DNA of 64,000 bases. Source: Mesorhizobium koreense (GTDB lineage Bacteria > Pseudomonadota > Alphaproteobacteria > Rhizobiales > Rhizobiaceae). This document shows positions 8,892-17,328 of the stretch, piece by piece. Below the pieces are notes generated by a model. It made no database searches and was not told the origin of the DNA. It worked only from the letters and a program-made list of their open reading frames with translations. The position numbers and the translations under genes are program-made. Numbering within the stretch: position 1 is the first letter of the stretch; the number at the start of each line of letters is the position of its first letter. The stretch spans positions 1,817,001 through 1,881,000 of the forward strand of contig NZ_CP134228.1 in assembly GCF_031656215.1 (NCBI RefSeq). The letters are read 5' to 3'.

Positions 8892-9035
8892 TAGCAGTAT
8901 CGGGGAAACGCATAAAGGCACGCATCCCCGTCAGGGCCGGCGAAGGCTCGTTTCTGATTCTTCCTCGCGCTCGTTCCCCTCGTCGCCAACCGGCGGCTTC
9001 GATCCATACAACACTAGCACTGAATGGAGTACATT

Positions 9036-9548
9036 ATGTCATTCTCCATCAGCCTCGCCATCAATGGCCAGCCGCTTGACATCGCGCTCGACGATCCGCG
9101 CGTGACCTTGCTCGACCTCTTGCGCGAACGGCTTTTCCTGACAGGCACCAAGAAGGGGTGCGATCGCGGCCAGTGCGGCGCCTGCACGGTGCTCGTCGAT
9201 GGGCGGCGCATCAATTCATGTCTCGCGCTTGCCGCCAGCCTCGACGGGGCAGAGATCACCACCATCGAGGGCCTTGCCCAGGGCGAGACGCTGCATCCGG
9301 TGCAGGCCGCCTTCATCGCGCATGACGGTTTCCAGTGCGGCTATTGCACGCCGGGCCAGATCATGAGCGCCGTCGGCCTCATCGCGGAAGGCCATGCCGG
9401 CGATGACCCCGAGCGCGTCCGTGAATTGATGAGCGGCAATATCTGCCGCTGCGCCGCCTATAAGGGCATCACCGAAGCGGTTCTGGAAGCCCAGAAGGCA
9501 ATTGCCGACAAGAGCGGTGCGGAAGGCAATCGGAGGGACGCGGCATGA
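9036..9548 (+). CDS. Molybdenum aldehyde oxidoreductase, [2Fe-2S] subunit (PaoA/YagT type, cytoplasmic)
   Basis: The product is 170 aa and passes electrons between the molybdopterin and FAD subunits. Two [2Fe-2S] cluster motifs are complete: Cys42, Cys47, Cys50 and Cys62 (plant-ferredoxin-like cluster) and Cys101, Cys104, Cys137 and Cys139 (CGYC and CRC). E. coli PaoA has a Tat signal peptide; none is present here, so this enzyme is probably cytoplasmic. I chose the ATG at 9036 because GGAG lies 7 nt upstream and residue 1 starts the beta-grasp fold; an ATG at 9024 lacks a binding site. It overlaps the FAD subunit by 4 bp. The substrate is probably an aldehyde or N-heterocycle. Confidence 0.92.
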   Translation: MSFSISLAINGQPLDIALDDPRVTLLDLLRERLFLTGTKKGCDRGQCGACTVLVDGRRINSCLALAASLDGAEITTIEGLAQGETLHPVQAAFIAHDGFQCGYCTPGQIMSAVGLIAEGHAGDDPERVRELMSGNICRCAAYKGITEAVLEAQKAIADKSGAEGNRRDAA

Positions 9549-10603
9549 ACCGTTTCGATTATGTGCGGCCGGCCAGCGTGGCTGAGGCCATCGCGGCTGC
9601 GTCCGACCCGGGATCGGCCTATCTGGGGGCTGGCACCAATCTTCTCGACCTGATGAAGGTCGGTGTGGCAAGGCCCGGCCGCGTCATCGACATCACGCGG
9701 CTGCCCGGCCTCGACCAAATCGAGTGGCTGCCGGATGGCGGCGTGCGCATCGGCGCGATGGTCCGCAATTCCGACCTCGCCTATGACGAGCGCTTCGCGC
9801 GCACTTTCCCTTCCATCGCTGAAGCATTGCTTTCCGGCGCTTCGGCACAGCTTCGCAACGCGGCGACGGTCGGCGGCAATCTGATGCAGCATACGCGCTG
9901 CGCCTATTTCCACGACCTTCAAAGTGCCTGCAACCGCCGTGTACCTGGATCGGGCTGCGATGCGCTTGAAGGCGAAAACCGCCTGCATGCCGTGCTCGGC
10001 TGGAGCGAGCACTGCATCGCCACACACCCTTCGGATTTCTGCGTGCCGCTGGTGGCGCTCGATGCGGTGGTCGAGGTGGAGGGCCCGCACGGTGCCCGCG
10101 AGATCGATATCGACAGGCTGCACGCACTGCCCGGGGCCACGCCGGAGCAGGAAACGACGCTGGCGCCCGGCGAACTGATCGTCGCGCTCAGGCTTCCGGC
10201 GGATGCGGCGGCTTTCTCGCGCAACGCGCGTTATCTCAAGCTGCGCGAGCGCACCTCCTATGCCTTTGCCGTGGTGTCGGCGGCAGCCATGCTGGAAGTC
10301 GAGGGCGGCACGATCCTGAGGGCGCGGGTGGCGCTCGGTGGTGTCGCCGCGAAGCCGTGGCGGGCGCGTGAGGTGGAGGTTTTGCTGGAACGCGCGGAGC
10401 CCACCGCCGAAGCCTTCGCCAAAGCGGCTGAACTTGCGCTCGCCGAGGCGCGTCCGTCCGGCGACAACGCCTTCAAGATTGAACTTGCGCGCCGCATCGT
10501 CACGCGCGCGCTCACGCTTGCATCGGAGGGAACGCCGGAAGCCATGCCAGCGCTGCCGGCCTCGCCCTTTTCCACGAAAATCGGAGCGAACCATGTCGCC
10601 TGA
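9545..10603 (+). CDS. Molybdenum aldehyde oxidoreductase, FAD subunit with extra [4Fe-4S] insertion (PaoB/YagS type)
   Basis: The product is 352 aa. It has the CO-dehydrogenase-flavoprotein FAD fold, with GAGTNLLDLM near residues 29-38 and the second FAD motif ATVGGNLMQHTRC at 107-119. The stretch 119-157 has Cys119, Cys129, Cys138 (GSGC) and Cys157. This matches the additional [4Fe-4S] cluster of E. coli PaoB, which is absent from ordinary xanthine dehydrogenase FAD subunits and assigns the complex to the PaoABC branch. The gene overlaps paoA by 4 bp and paoC by 11 bp, so the three are one translational unit. Confidence 0.92.
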   Translation: MNRFDYVRPASVAEAIAAASDPGSAYLGAGTNLLDLMKVGVARPGRVIDITRLPGLDQIEWLPDGGVRIGAMVRNSDLAYDERFARTFPSIAEALLSGASAQLRNAATVGGNLMQHTRCAYFHDLQSACNRRVPGSGCDALEGENRLHAVLGWSEHCIATHPSDFCVPLVALDAVVEVEGPHGAREIDIDRLHALPGATPEQETTLAPGELIVALRLPADAAAFSRNARYLKLRERTSYAFAVVSAAAMLEVEGGTILRARVALGGVAAKPWRAREVEVLLERAEPTAEAFAKAAELALAEARPSGDNAFKIELARRIVTRALTLASEGTPEAMPALPASPFSTKIGANHVA

Positions 10604-12848
10604 GACCGCATCCTCTCCCCTTTATGTCCGTCACGGCTCCAATGCCGGCCAGCCGCTGACGCGCCGCGACGGCGTGCTCAAAGTCACCGGCCGCGCCACC
10701 TATGCGGCCGACAACCACCCTGAAGGCATGCTCTATGCTGTGGCGGCCGGCAGCCGCATCGCGCGCGGGCGGGTCGTCTCGCTCGACGTCGCCGCGGCAA
10801 AAGCGCATCCCGGCGTGGTAGAGGTGCTGACGCCGGAAAATCGGCCGCCGCTTGCCCACGATCCCGACGAGAAGATGCCGCCTTTCGGCTTTCGCGTGGA
10901 GGTGCTGCAGGACGATACGGTACGTTATGTCAACCAGCCGATTGCGCTGGTGGTCGCGGAGACTCTGGAAGCGGCGACGGAGGGCGCGGCCCTGCTCGAC
11001 CCGCAGTATGAGGTCGAAAGCGCGAAAACGGGGCTGGATAACGGCGAACGTTTCCATCCCGAGCTGGTTGGCATTGGGGTGCCGTCAAGAACCGTGCATG
11101 GCGATATCGAGGCCGGTTTCGTAGCCGCTGCCCACACCACGGAAGCCGCCTACGCCACGCCGTCGCAGTACCACAACGCTATGGAACCGCACGCGGTCGT
11201 GGCGGAATGGGACGGCGATCGTGTGACGATCGATATGCCCAACCAGGCGATGGCGCTCAGCGCCGCCTCCTATGCGGCCTATTTCGGCATCCCGGTCGAG
11301 AATGTCCTGATCCGCTCGCCCTTTCTCGGCGGCGGCTTCGGTTCGAAGGCCATACTCAACGGGCCGCAGCTTCTGACGATCCTCGCCGCGCGGATGCTCA
11401 AGCGTCCGGTCAAGCTGGCGCTGGCGCGAAACCAGATGTTCGGACCCGTTGGACATCGCGGGGCGACCTGGCAGACGTTGCGCATCGGCACGGACAGCAA
11501 AGGGCATCTCACCGCGCTTTATCATCACGCGCTTGCCGAGACTTCCGTTTTCGACGATTTCATCGAGGCGGCCGGCAATGTGTCGTTGCCGCTCTATTCG
11601 GCTTCCGCCATCCTTGTCGAACACGAAGGCCTGCGGCTCAACGTGGGGACGCCCGGTCCAATGCGCGCGCCGGGCGCGGCGTCCGGATCGGCGGTACTCG
11701 AGGCGGCGATGGACGAGGCCGCAGAGGCCTGCGGCATGGATCCGCTCGAATTCCGTCTCGCCAACTATGCCGAGACGGAGCCGGGCACCGGCCGGCCCTT
11801 TTCGTCAAAGGCGCTGCGCGAATGCTATGCGGAAGGAGCCAAACGCTTCGGCTGGTCCGGCCGGCCGCTCGAACCGCGCCGCATGCGCGACGAGAACGGT
11901 TTCCTCGTCGGCTGGGGCATGGGCACCGCCTTCTTCCACTGCCCGCACTTCCCGGCCGAGGCACGCGCCACCTTGCGCGCCGACGGCACGGCGCTCGTGG
12001 AGACCGCCGGGGCGGATATGGGGCAGGGAGCATGGACGGCGCTCGCCCAGATCGGCGCTGAAGCGCTCGGTCTCGATCCCGACCGGGTCGAGATCCATTC
12101 CGGCCTCTCCAGCCTGCCGGACGGCGGCGTGGCAGGTGGATCGGCCCACACCGCAAGTGCCGGGCTGGCGCTCCACAATGCCGGCGAGGACGCGATCGCA
12201 AAACTTGCGGAACTCGCCACCGCCGACCACGCATCGCCGCTCTTCGGCGCCGGCAATATCGGTGTGGTGGCGCGGGGCGGTCGGCTTTACCGAGTGGACG
12301 ACGAAGCGCGCGGCGAAAGCTATGCCGATATCCTGAAACGTGCAGGGCGCCGCGAAGTGGTCGGCACGGCCAAGACGGCACGCGATCCGGCCGTCGCCAC
12401 GGACTATGCGATGTTCTCGCATGGCGCCGTCTTCGCCGAGGTGAAGGTCGATCCCGAACTCGGTCAGGTGCGGGTGTCGCGGCTGGTCGGGGCCTTCGCG
12501 GCCGGTCGGATCATCAACCCCCGGCTGGTGCGCAGCCAGTATTACGGCGGCATGATCTGGGGCATATCGTTCGCGCTGCACGAGGAGGCGGTCACCGACA
12601 AAAGGACCGGTCGCATCATGAATGCCGACCTTGCCGGCTATCACGTGCCGGTCAACGCGGACGTGCCCTCGGTCGAGGCGATCCTGATCCCGGAGGATGA
12701 CGCGCACGTCAATCCGCTTGGCATCAAGGGGGTGGGAGAGATCGCCATCACCGGCACGGTGGGTGCGATCACCAATGCGGTCTGGCATGCGACAGGCGTG
12801 CGCGTCCGCCGCTTTCCGATCCATATCGAGGATCTGCTCGTCGGTTGA
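10593..12848 (+). CDS. Molybdenum aldehyde oxidoreductase, molybdopterin-binding catalytic subunit (PaoC/YagR type)
   Basis: The product is 751 aa and holds the molybdenum cofactor (MCD in E. coli PaoC) and active site. Recognisable elements are the N-terminal domain LTRRDGVLKVTGRATYAADN, the glycine-rich Mo-pterin loop FLGGGFGSKA, MGQGAWTALAQI and, near the C-terminus, KGVGEIAITGTVGAITNAV, whose Glu is the catalytic base of this superfamily. The ATG at 10593 lies within the end of paoB; upstream in-frame sequence is low-complexity arginine and not protein-like. No PaoD/XdhC-type maturation factor follows, so insertion of the sulfurated cofactor must depend on a gene elsewhere, for instance xdhC at 39274-40107. 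Confidence 0.92.
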   Translation: MSPETASSPLYVRHGSNAGQPLTRRDGVLKVTGRATYAADNHPEGMLYAVAAGSRIARGRVVSLDVAAAKAHPGVVEVLTPENRPPLAHDPDEKMPPFGFRVEVLQDDTVRYVNQPIALVVAETLEAATEGAALLDPQYEVESAKTGLDNGERFHPELVGIGVPSRTVHGDIEAGFVAAAHTTEAAYATPSQYHNAMEPHAVVAEWDGDRVTIDMPNQAMALSAASYAAYFGIPVENVLIRSPFLGGGFGSKAILNGPQLLTILAARMLKRPVKLALARNQMFGPVGHRGATWQTLRIGTDSKGHLTALYHHALAETSVFDDFIEAAGNVSLPLYSASAILVEHEGLRLNVGTPGPMRAPGAASGSAVLEAAMDEAAEACGMDPLEFRLANYAETEPGTGRPFSSKALRECYAEGAKRFGWSGRPLEPRRMRDENGFLVGWGMGTAFFHCPHFPAEARATLRADGTALVETAGADMGQGAWTALAQIGAEALGLDPDRVEIHSGLSSLPDGGVAGGSAHTASAGLALHNAGEDAIAKLAELATADHASPLFGAGNIGVVARGGRLYRVDDEARGESYADILKRAGRREVVGTAKTARDPAVATDYAMFSHGAVFAEVKVDPELGQVRVSRLVGAFAAGRIINPRLVRSQYYGGMIWGISFALHEEAVTDKRTGRIMNADLAGYHVPVNADVPSVEAILIPEDDAHVNPLGIKGVGEIAITGTVGAITNAVWHATGVRVRRFPIHIEDLLVG

Positions 12849-12875
12849 ACGGGCGAGGGCCTTGCCCCTGCTCGA

Positions 12876-13457
12876 TCATACGCCGGTGACCAGCTTCGCC
12901 ATGACCACGATGATGGCCACCTGCATGACGCCCTGGCTCGCCACGACATAGTAGAAGCGGCTCATCATGCGGCCGATCTTCGGGCCGTCTGGCTGCGGCT
13001 TCTGCAACTCGAAGCAGACGCGCAGGCTCGTCGGCAGGAGATAGCCAAGCCCCTGGATCGTCATCAGCGTGACCAGCACCAGCGCTGCGGCGATCCAGCC
13101 GAATTGGGGCCAGGGCAGTTCTGTGAAGCCGAGCTCGACGGCGAGGAACCAGCCCGCCGTCCCGGCGATGACCGAGAGCGTCGGCATGAGGAACAGCGTC
13201 ACCGGCGTAAGCCGCGTGATGATTTCCTTGCGAACCGGGACGGCGACGCTTCGGATGATCGGGCCGATGACGAAGCCCATGAACAGGTCGATACCGGTCC
13301 ATAGCACCCCGCTCATGACATGGACCCAGTTGAGGAACCAGATATTGCCGTAGACGATAGCGGCGATCATCACCAGAAGTGCGGCCGCCACATACCATAG
13401 GTAATGCCACCGGATCAGGCTTTGTTGTCCGCCCGGTATTCCTTCGATTGCCGCCAT
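12876..13457 (-). CDS. Small integral membrane protein, unknown function (PuuD-like first helices)
   Basis: The product is 193 aa with about five hydrophobic helices: WHYLWYVAAALLVMIAAIVY, NWVHVMSGVLWTGIDLFMGF, TPVTLFLMPTLSVIAGTAGW, WIAAALVLVTLMTIQGLGYL and the C-terminal VVASQGVMQVAIIVVMAKLV. The NWVHVMSGVLWTG helix closely resembles the WLHVITGIAWIG helix of the urate oxidase PuuD encoded at 55072-56301 in this window. In such proteins the histidine sits in a membrane haem or metal site, but no cytochrome domain is present here. The ATG at 13457 follows AAGGGGCGGG. The gene is convergent with the oxidoreductase operon and divergent from the LIV importer. Function unknown. Confidence 0.75.
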   Translation of the reverse strand: MAAIEGIPGGQQSLIRWHYLWYVAAALLVMIAAIVYGNIWFLNWVHVMSGVLWTGIDLFMGFVIGPIIRSVAVPVRKEIITRLTPVTLFLMPTLSVIAGTAGWFLAVELGFTELPWPQFGWIAAALVLVTLMTIQGLGYLLPTSLRVCFELQKPQPDGPKIGRMMSRFYYVVASQGVMQVAIIVVMAKLVTGV

Positions 13458-13603
13458 GATCCCGCCCCTTGCCGCCCAAAACGGGAGGGGAGGATACGCC
13501 CGCGCCTCCTTCCAGCCAATCCAAATCGACAGGACGGATGCCTGATCGGGTCCCGCCTCCTTTCGGGTGGCTGTGATCCATGTCGAAGCCGGCTTGCCGA
13601 CGC

Positions 13604-13625
13604 GATAGTTTTGTATCAAACTATC
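13604..13625. promoter_or_regulatory. Perfect inverted repeat upstream of the LIV-type importer (probable operator)
   Basis: GATAGTTT and AAACTATC flank a 6-bp TGTATC centre, 48 bp upstream of the substrate-binding-protein start. It is AT-rich in a GC-rich gap, and its TTGTATCAA core is like GntR-family operators. There is no poly-T tail, so a terminator is unlikely. The regulator is not encoded next to it. Confidence 0.55.
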
Positions 13626-13673
13626 TCGGCGGGCGAGGAGCGATCCTTGCCGGATCGTTATCGGGAGGAACAG

Positions 13674-14972
13674 ATGACGTCGATGAAAGGACTGGGGACA
13701 AAAGGTCTGGGGCGGCGTGCCGTCCTCAAGGGCATGGCGGCCGCCGGTGCCGCCGGCGCGGTAAGCTTCGGCGGGTTGCGGCCGGCTTTTTCCGCGCCGA
13801 AGACCATCAAGATCGGACTGGTGATGCCGAAGACGGGCCCGCTCGCGTTCTTCTGCGAGCATATCCCCTTCGTGCTCGAACAGGTGAAGAAGGCAACCGG
13901 TGGAAACCTCGAAGTCGGCGGAACGCAGCATCCGCTGGAGATCGTGATCCGCGACAGCCAGTCGAACCCCAACCGGGCCGCGGAGGTGACGCAGGACCTG
14001 ATCCTCAACGAGGGCGTCAATCTCATCGCCACCTTCGCAACGCCGGAAACGGTCAACCCGGTTTCCGACCAGTGCGAACTGAACGGCGTTCCCTGCGTGT
14101 CGAACGACGCGCCGCTCGAACCCTATTTCTTCGGCCGTCACGGCGACCCGAAGAAGGGGTTCGAGTGGACCTATCACTTCTTCTTCAGTGGCGAAGAACT
14201 GGTCAACTGCCTGGTTCCCTTCTGGAACCGGCTCGATACCAACAAGAAGATCGGCGGGCTGTGGCCGAACGACGGCGACGGCATCGCGCAGTCGAAGGGC
14301 TTCCCGCCGGTGATGGAGAAGGCCGGCTACACCGTCACCGATCCGGGCCGCTTCGACATGCCGGCCAGCAACTACAATGCCCAGATCGGCGCCTTCAAGG
14401 CAGCCGGCTGCGATATCGTCTCGGGCGTGGTGCCGCCGCCGGAGATGACCACCTTCTGGAACGGCTGCGCCCAGCAGGGCTACAAGCCGAAGGCCGTCTA
14501 TATGGGCAAGGCGCTCGAATTTCCGGCGGGAATAGCGCCGCTCGGCGCGCGCGCCGAGGGCCTTACGACGGAGGTGTGGTGGTCGCCCTTCCATCCCTAC
14601 TCCTCGTCCATGAACGGGCAGACCTCGAAGGAACTCGCCGATGCTTACGAGGCCGAGAGCGGGCGCCAATGGTCGCAGCCGCTCGGTTTCCGGCATTCGC
14701 TCTTCGAGGTTGCGCTCGACACGCTGAAGCGCGCCCAGGACCTCGACAGTCCCGAATCCATTCGCGACGCGTTGAAGGCGACGAAGTTAAAGACGATCGT
14801 CGGGCCGATCGATTTCACCACGGGCCCGCTTCCCAACTGCTCGCTGACACCGCTCGTCATGGCGCAATGGCGCAAGGGGAAGAAATACCCCTTCGACATC
14901 GTCATCGTCGACAATTCGAAATTCCCGGAGATTCCCGTCGGCGGCAAGCCGGAGCCGATACCCTACGCATAG
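13674..14972 (+). CDS. LIV-type ABC transporter substrate-binding protein (Tat-exported)
   Basis: The product is 432 aa. The N-terminus has a twin-arginine signal (GLGRRAVLKGMAAAGAAGAV), then the mature type I periplasmic binding fold starts at KTIKIGLVMPKTGPLAFFCE. The family (PF13458-type) binds amino acids, urea, amides or aromatic acids. The pocket region (SNDAPLEPYFFGRHGDPKKG) is unlike leucine-specific proteins, so the ligand is open. The ATG at 13674 has GGGAGGAA just upstream. It is the first of five importer genes and is followed by the cupin gene at 18376, which probably acts on the imported compound or its product. Confidence 0.9.
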   Translation: MTSMKGLGTKGLGRRAVLKGMAAAGAAGAVSFGGLRPAFSAPKTIKIGLVMPKTGPLAFFCEHIPFVLEQVKKATGGNLEVGGTQHPLEIVIRDSQSNPNRAAEVTQDLILNEGVNLIATFATPETVNPVSDQCELNGVPCVSNDAPLEPYFFGRHGDPKKGFEWTYHFFFSGEELVNCLVPFWNRLDTNKKIGGLWPNDGDGIAQSKGFPPVMEKAGYTVTDPGRFDMPASNYNAQIGAFKAAGCDIVSGVVPPPEMTTFWNGCAQQGYKPKAVYMGKALEFPAGIAPLGARAEGLTTEVWWSPFHPYSSSMNGQTSKELADAYEAESGRQWSQPLGFRHSLFEVALDTLKRAQDLDSPESIRDALKATKLKTIVGPIDFTTGPLPNCSLTPLVMAQWRKGKKYPFDIVIVDNSKFPEIPVGGKPEPIPYA

Positions 14973-15025
14973 AGCGGCGCAGCACCGCCACAGGAAGCCA
15001 AAAGCCACCGCTGGAACCGGACGGA

Positions 15026-15742
15026 ATGCTGGAACTGATCGGTCTGTCCCTTCAATTCGGTGCGCTCAGGGTGCTCGACGGGCTCGACCTTACCGTCGAG
15101 CGCGGCGAGGTGCTCGGCGTGCTCGGGCCGAACGGCGCTGGCAAGACGACGCTCTTCAACGTCATCGTCGGCGTGCACAGGCCGAACGCCGGGCGCGTCC
15201 TCTTCGAGGGACGCGACCTCGGCGCGATGCGCATGTGGCACCGCTGCCGGGCCGGTATCGGCCGCACCTTCCAGGTGCCGCGGCCCTTCTCCGATATGAC
15301 GGTCTTCGACAATGTACTGACATCGGCCGTGCATGGCGGCCGCCTTTCGCTCGCCGAGGGACGCCGGCAGGCGGAGGAAGCGCTTGTCGGCGCAGGGCTT
15401 TCGCACCGCATCGGCCAGCGCGCCGGCGACCTACCTCTGCTCGATCTGAAGCGGCTGGAACTTGCCAAGGCGATCGCCTGCCGCCCGCGCCTTCTCCTGC
15501 TCGACGAGATCGCCGGAGGGCTGACCGACCGGGAATGCGAAGTGCTGCTTGCCATCTTGCGGTCGCTCGGCGAGCGCGGCATCACCATCGTGTGGATCGA
15601 GCACGTCGTGCGGGCGCTGCGTGGGGTGGCCAGCCGGCTTGCCGTGCTGCATGGCGGCAGGATCATCGCGACCGGAGCGCCGGACGATGTCCTTGCCGAC
15701 CCGCGCGTGCACGAGGTCTATCTCGGGAACGCGGTGGCATGA
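15026..15742 (+). CDS. LIV-type ABC transporter ATPase (LivG-like)
   Basis: The product is 238 aa. It has Walker A GPNGAGKTTLFN, the LivG-like PRPFSDMTVFDNVL Q-loop region, Walker B LLLLDEIAGGLTD and the H-loop IEHVVRAL. The signature region reads LPLLDLKRLELAKAIACRPR: the usual LSGG(E/Q) signature is replaced by LPLLDLK, which is known in some LivG proteins where the tyrosine/glycine motif is degenerate. The gene lies 53 bp after the binding protein and its stop overlaps the next ATPase start as ATGA. It pairs with the second ATPase to energise the permeases. Confidence 0.9.
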   Translation: MLELIGLSLQFGALRVLDGLDLTVERGEVLGVLGPNGAGKTTLFNVIVGVHRPNAGRVLFEGRDLGAMRMWHRCRAGIGRTFQVPRPFSDMTVFDNVLTSAVHGGRLSLAEGRRQAEEALVGAGLSHRIGQRAGDLPLLDLKRLELAKAIACRPRLLLLDEIAGGLTDRECEVLLAILRSLGERGITIVWIEHVVRALRGVASRLAVLHGGRIIATGAPDDVLADPRVHEVYLGNAVA

Positions 15743-16446
15743 ACGGCACGCCGCTCCTGTCTGTCGAGGCCCTCTCGGTCTTCTATGGGCACTTCCGCGC
15801 GCTGAGCGATATCGACCTTTCCGTCGGGGCTGGCGAGATCGTCTCGATCATCGGCGCCAACGGAGCGGGCAAGTCGTCGCTGATGAAGGCGATCGTCGGC
15901 CAGGCCGACCGGATCGAGGGGCGTATCCGGCTCGAGGGCGCCGATCTCTCGGGCCGCAATACGGCGGAGATTGCCAAGGCCGGCGTCGCGCTCGTGCCGG
16001 AAGGGAGACGGCTTTTCTCCTCGTTGACGGTCGAGGAGAATCTGCGGATCGGACGGGAAGTCGGGCGCGAAGGCGATATCGGCTTCGCGGATGTCTATCG
16101 CATGTTCCCGGTATTGAAGGAGCGGCGGCGCCAGTTAGCGCGGCAGCTTTCGGGCGGCCAGCAACAGATGGTCGCCGTCGGCCGCGCACTGCTCGCCAAC
16201 CCGAAGCTGTTGCTTTGCGACGAGATCAGCCTCGGCCTCGCTCCGGTCATCATCGGCGACCTCTACGAGATGCTGCCGAAAATCCGCGAGCGCGGCATCG
16301 GTATCCTCGTGGTCGAGCAGGACATCAGCCGCTCGCTCGCTGTCGCCGACCGCTTCTATTGCCTGCTGGAAGGCCGCGTAAACTTGAGCGGCCGGCCGGC
16401 GGAAACCAGCCGCGATGTCGTTGCCAGCCACTATTTCGGGGAGTAG
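15739..16446 (+). CDS. LIV-type ABC transporter ATPase (LivF-like)
   Basis: The product is 235 aa. It begins LLSVEALSVFYGHFRALSDI, with Walker A GANGAGKSSLMKAI, the LivF-type loop VPEGRRLFSSLTVEENLRIG, a complete LSGGQQQMVAVGRALL signature, Walker B LLLCDEISLGLAP and the switch VVEQDI. This is the second nucleotide-binding subunit of the importer. Its start overlaps the preceding ATPase by 4 bp and the first permease begins 4 bp after its stop, so the genes are clearly one operon. All catalytic motifs are present, in contrast to the degenerate signature of the partner ATPase. Confidence 0.92.
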   Translation: MNGTPLLSVEALSVFYGHFRALSDIDLSVGAGEIVSIIGANGAGKSSLMKAIVGQADRIEGRIRLEGADLSGRNTAEIAKAGVALVPEGRRLFSSLTVEENLRIGREVGREGDIGFADVYRMFPVLKERRRQLARQLSGGQQQMVAVGRALLANPKLLLCDEISLGLAPVIIGDLYEMLPKIRERGIGILVVEQDISRSLAVADRFYCLLEGRVNLSGRPAETSRDVVASHYFGE

Positions 16447-16450
16447 CGCA

Positions 16451-17317
16451 ATGCTGGGTGGCTGGCTCAATCAGATCGTGCAGGGCGTACTCCTCGGTGG
16501 GCTCTACGCAACCTTCGCCATGGGCCTGTCGCTGTCGGTCGGCATCATGCGCTTCGTCAACATCGCTCATGGCGACTTGATCGTGCTCGTCTCCTTCCTC
16601 ATCCTGACGCTCACGACGACGCTCGGGCTTTCTCCACTTCTCGCGGTGCTCGTCACCTTGCCGATCACCTTTTTGGGCGGCTACCTGCTGCAGCGGCTTC
16701 TCCTGCAGCGCGTGCTCGGCAAGGGCGTGCTGCCGATCATCCTCGTCACCTTCGGTCTTTCGATCATCATCCAGAACGGGCTTCTGGGAACTTTCGGCGC
16801 GGACACGCGCAAGGTAGCCGGCGGTTCTTTCGAGACGGCGACGCTGGTGCTCGGCGGCGGCATCAATGTCGGGCTCCTGCCGCTGGCGATCTTTCTTTCG
16901 GCGATCGCCATGGTGATCGTTCTCGACTTCGTACTCTACCGGACGCGGCTCGGCGCCCGCATCCGCGCCGTCTCCGACGATGTGGCCGCAGCCGATCTGG
17001 TCGGACTACCGTCCGCGCGCATCTACGCCACCGCAATGGGGATCGTCGGCGTCACCATCGCGATATCGGCGGGCTTCATGTCCATCTGGACGAATTTCGA
17101 CCCGACCAGCGGACCGAGCCGGCTACTGGTCGCATTCGAGGCGGTGGTGCTTGGCGGGCTCGGCAGCCTGTGGGGCACGCTTGTCGGCGGCATCATCATC
17201 GGCGTCGCGCAGGCGATCGGCGCGCAGGTCGACGCCGCGTGGCAACTGCTCGCCGGGCACCTCGTCTTCCTCGCCATCTTCATGCTCAGGCCCGAGGGCC
17301 TGTTCCCGAAATATTGA
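16451..17317 (+). CDS. LIV-type ABC transporter permease (LivH-like)
   Basis: The product is 288 aa with about eight transmembrane helices. The opening WLNQIVQGVLLGGLYATFAM and SVGIMRFVNIAHGDLIVLVS are typical of LivH, as is the C-terminal ATPase contact loop VAFEAVVLGGLGSLWGTLVG. The ATG at 16451 has GGGGAG upstream, 4 bp after the LivF-like gene. It forms the membrane channel together with the LivM-like permease that follows 11 bp downstream. Substrate specificity is set mostly by the binding protein and cannot be read here. Confidence 0.92.
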   Translation: MLGGWLNQIVQGVLLGGLYATFAMGLSLSVGIMRFVNIAHGDLIVLVSFLILTLTTTLGLSPLLAVLVTLPITFLGGYLLQRLLLQRVLGKGVLPIILVTFGLSIIIQNGLLGTFGADTRKVAGGSFETATLVLGGGINVGLLPLAIFLSAIAMVIVLDFVLYRTRLGARIRAVSDDVAAADLVGLPSARIYATAMGIVGVTIAISAGFMSIWTNFDPTSGPSRLLVAFEAVVLGGLGSLWGTLVGGIIIGVAQAIGAQVDAAWQLLAGHLVFLAIFMLRPEGLFPKY

Positions 17318-17328
17318 GGGCGGGTGGG

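Noticed and set aside
13458-14696. N-terminal extension of the small membrane protein through the binding-protein gene
   Set aside because: Antisense to a conserved coding gene with low-complexity composition; the real start at 13457 has a ribosome site.
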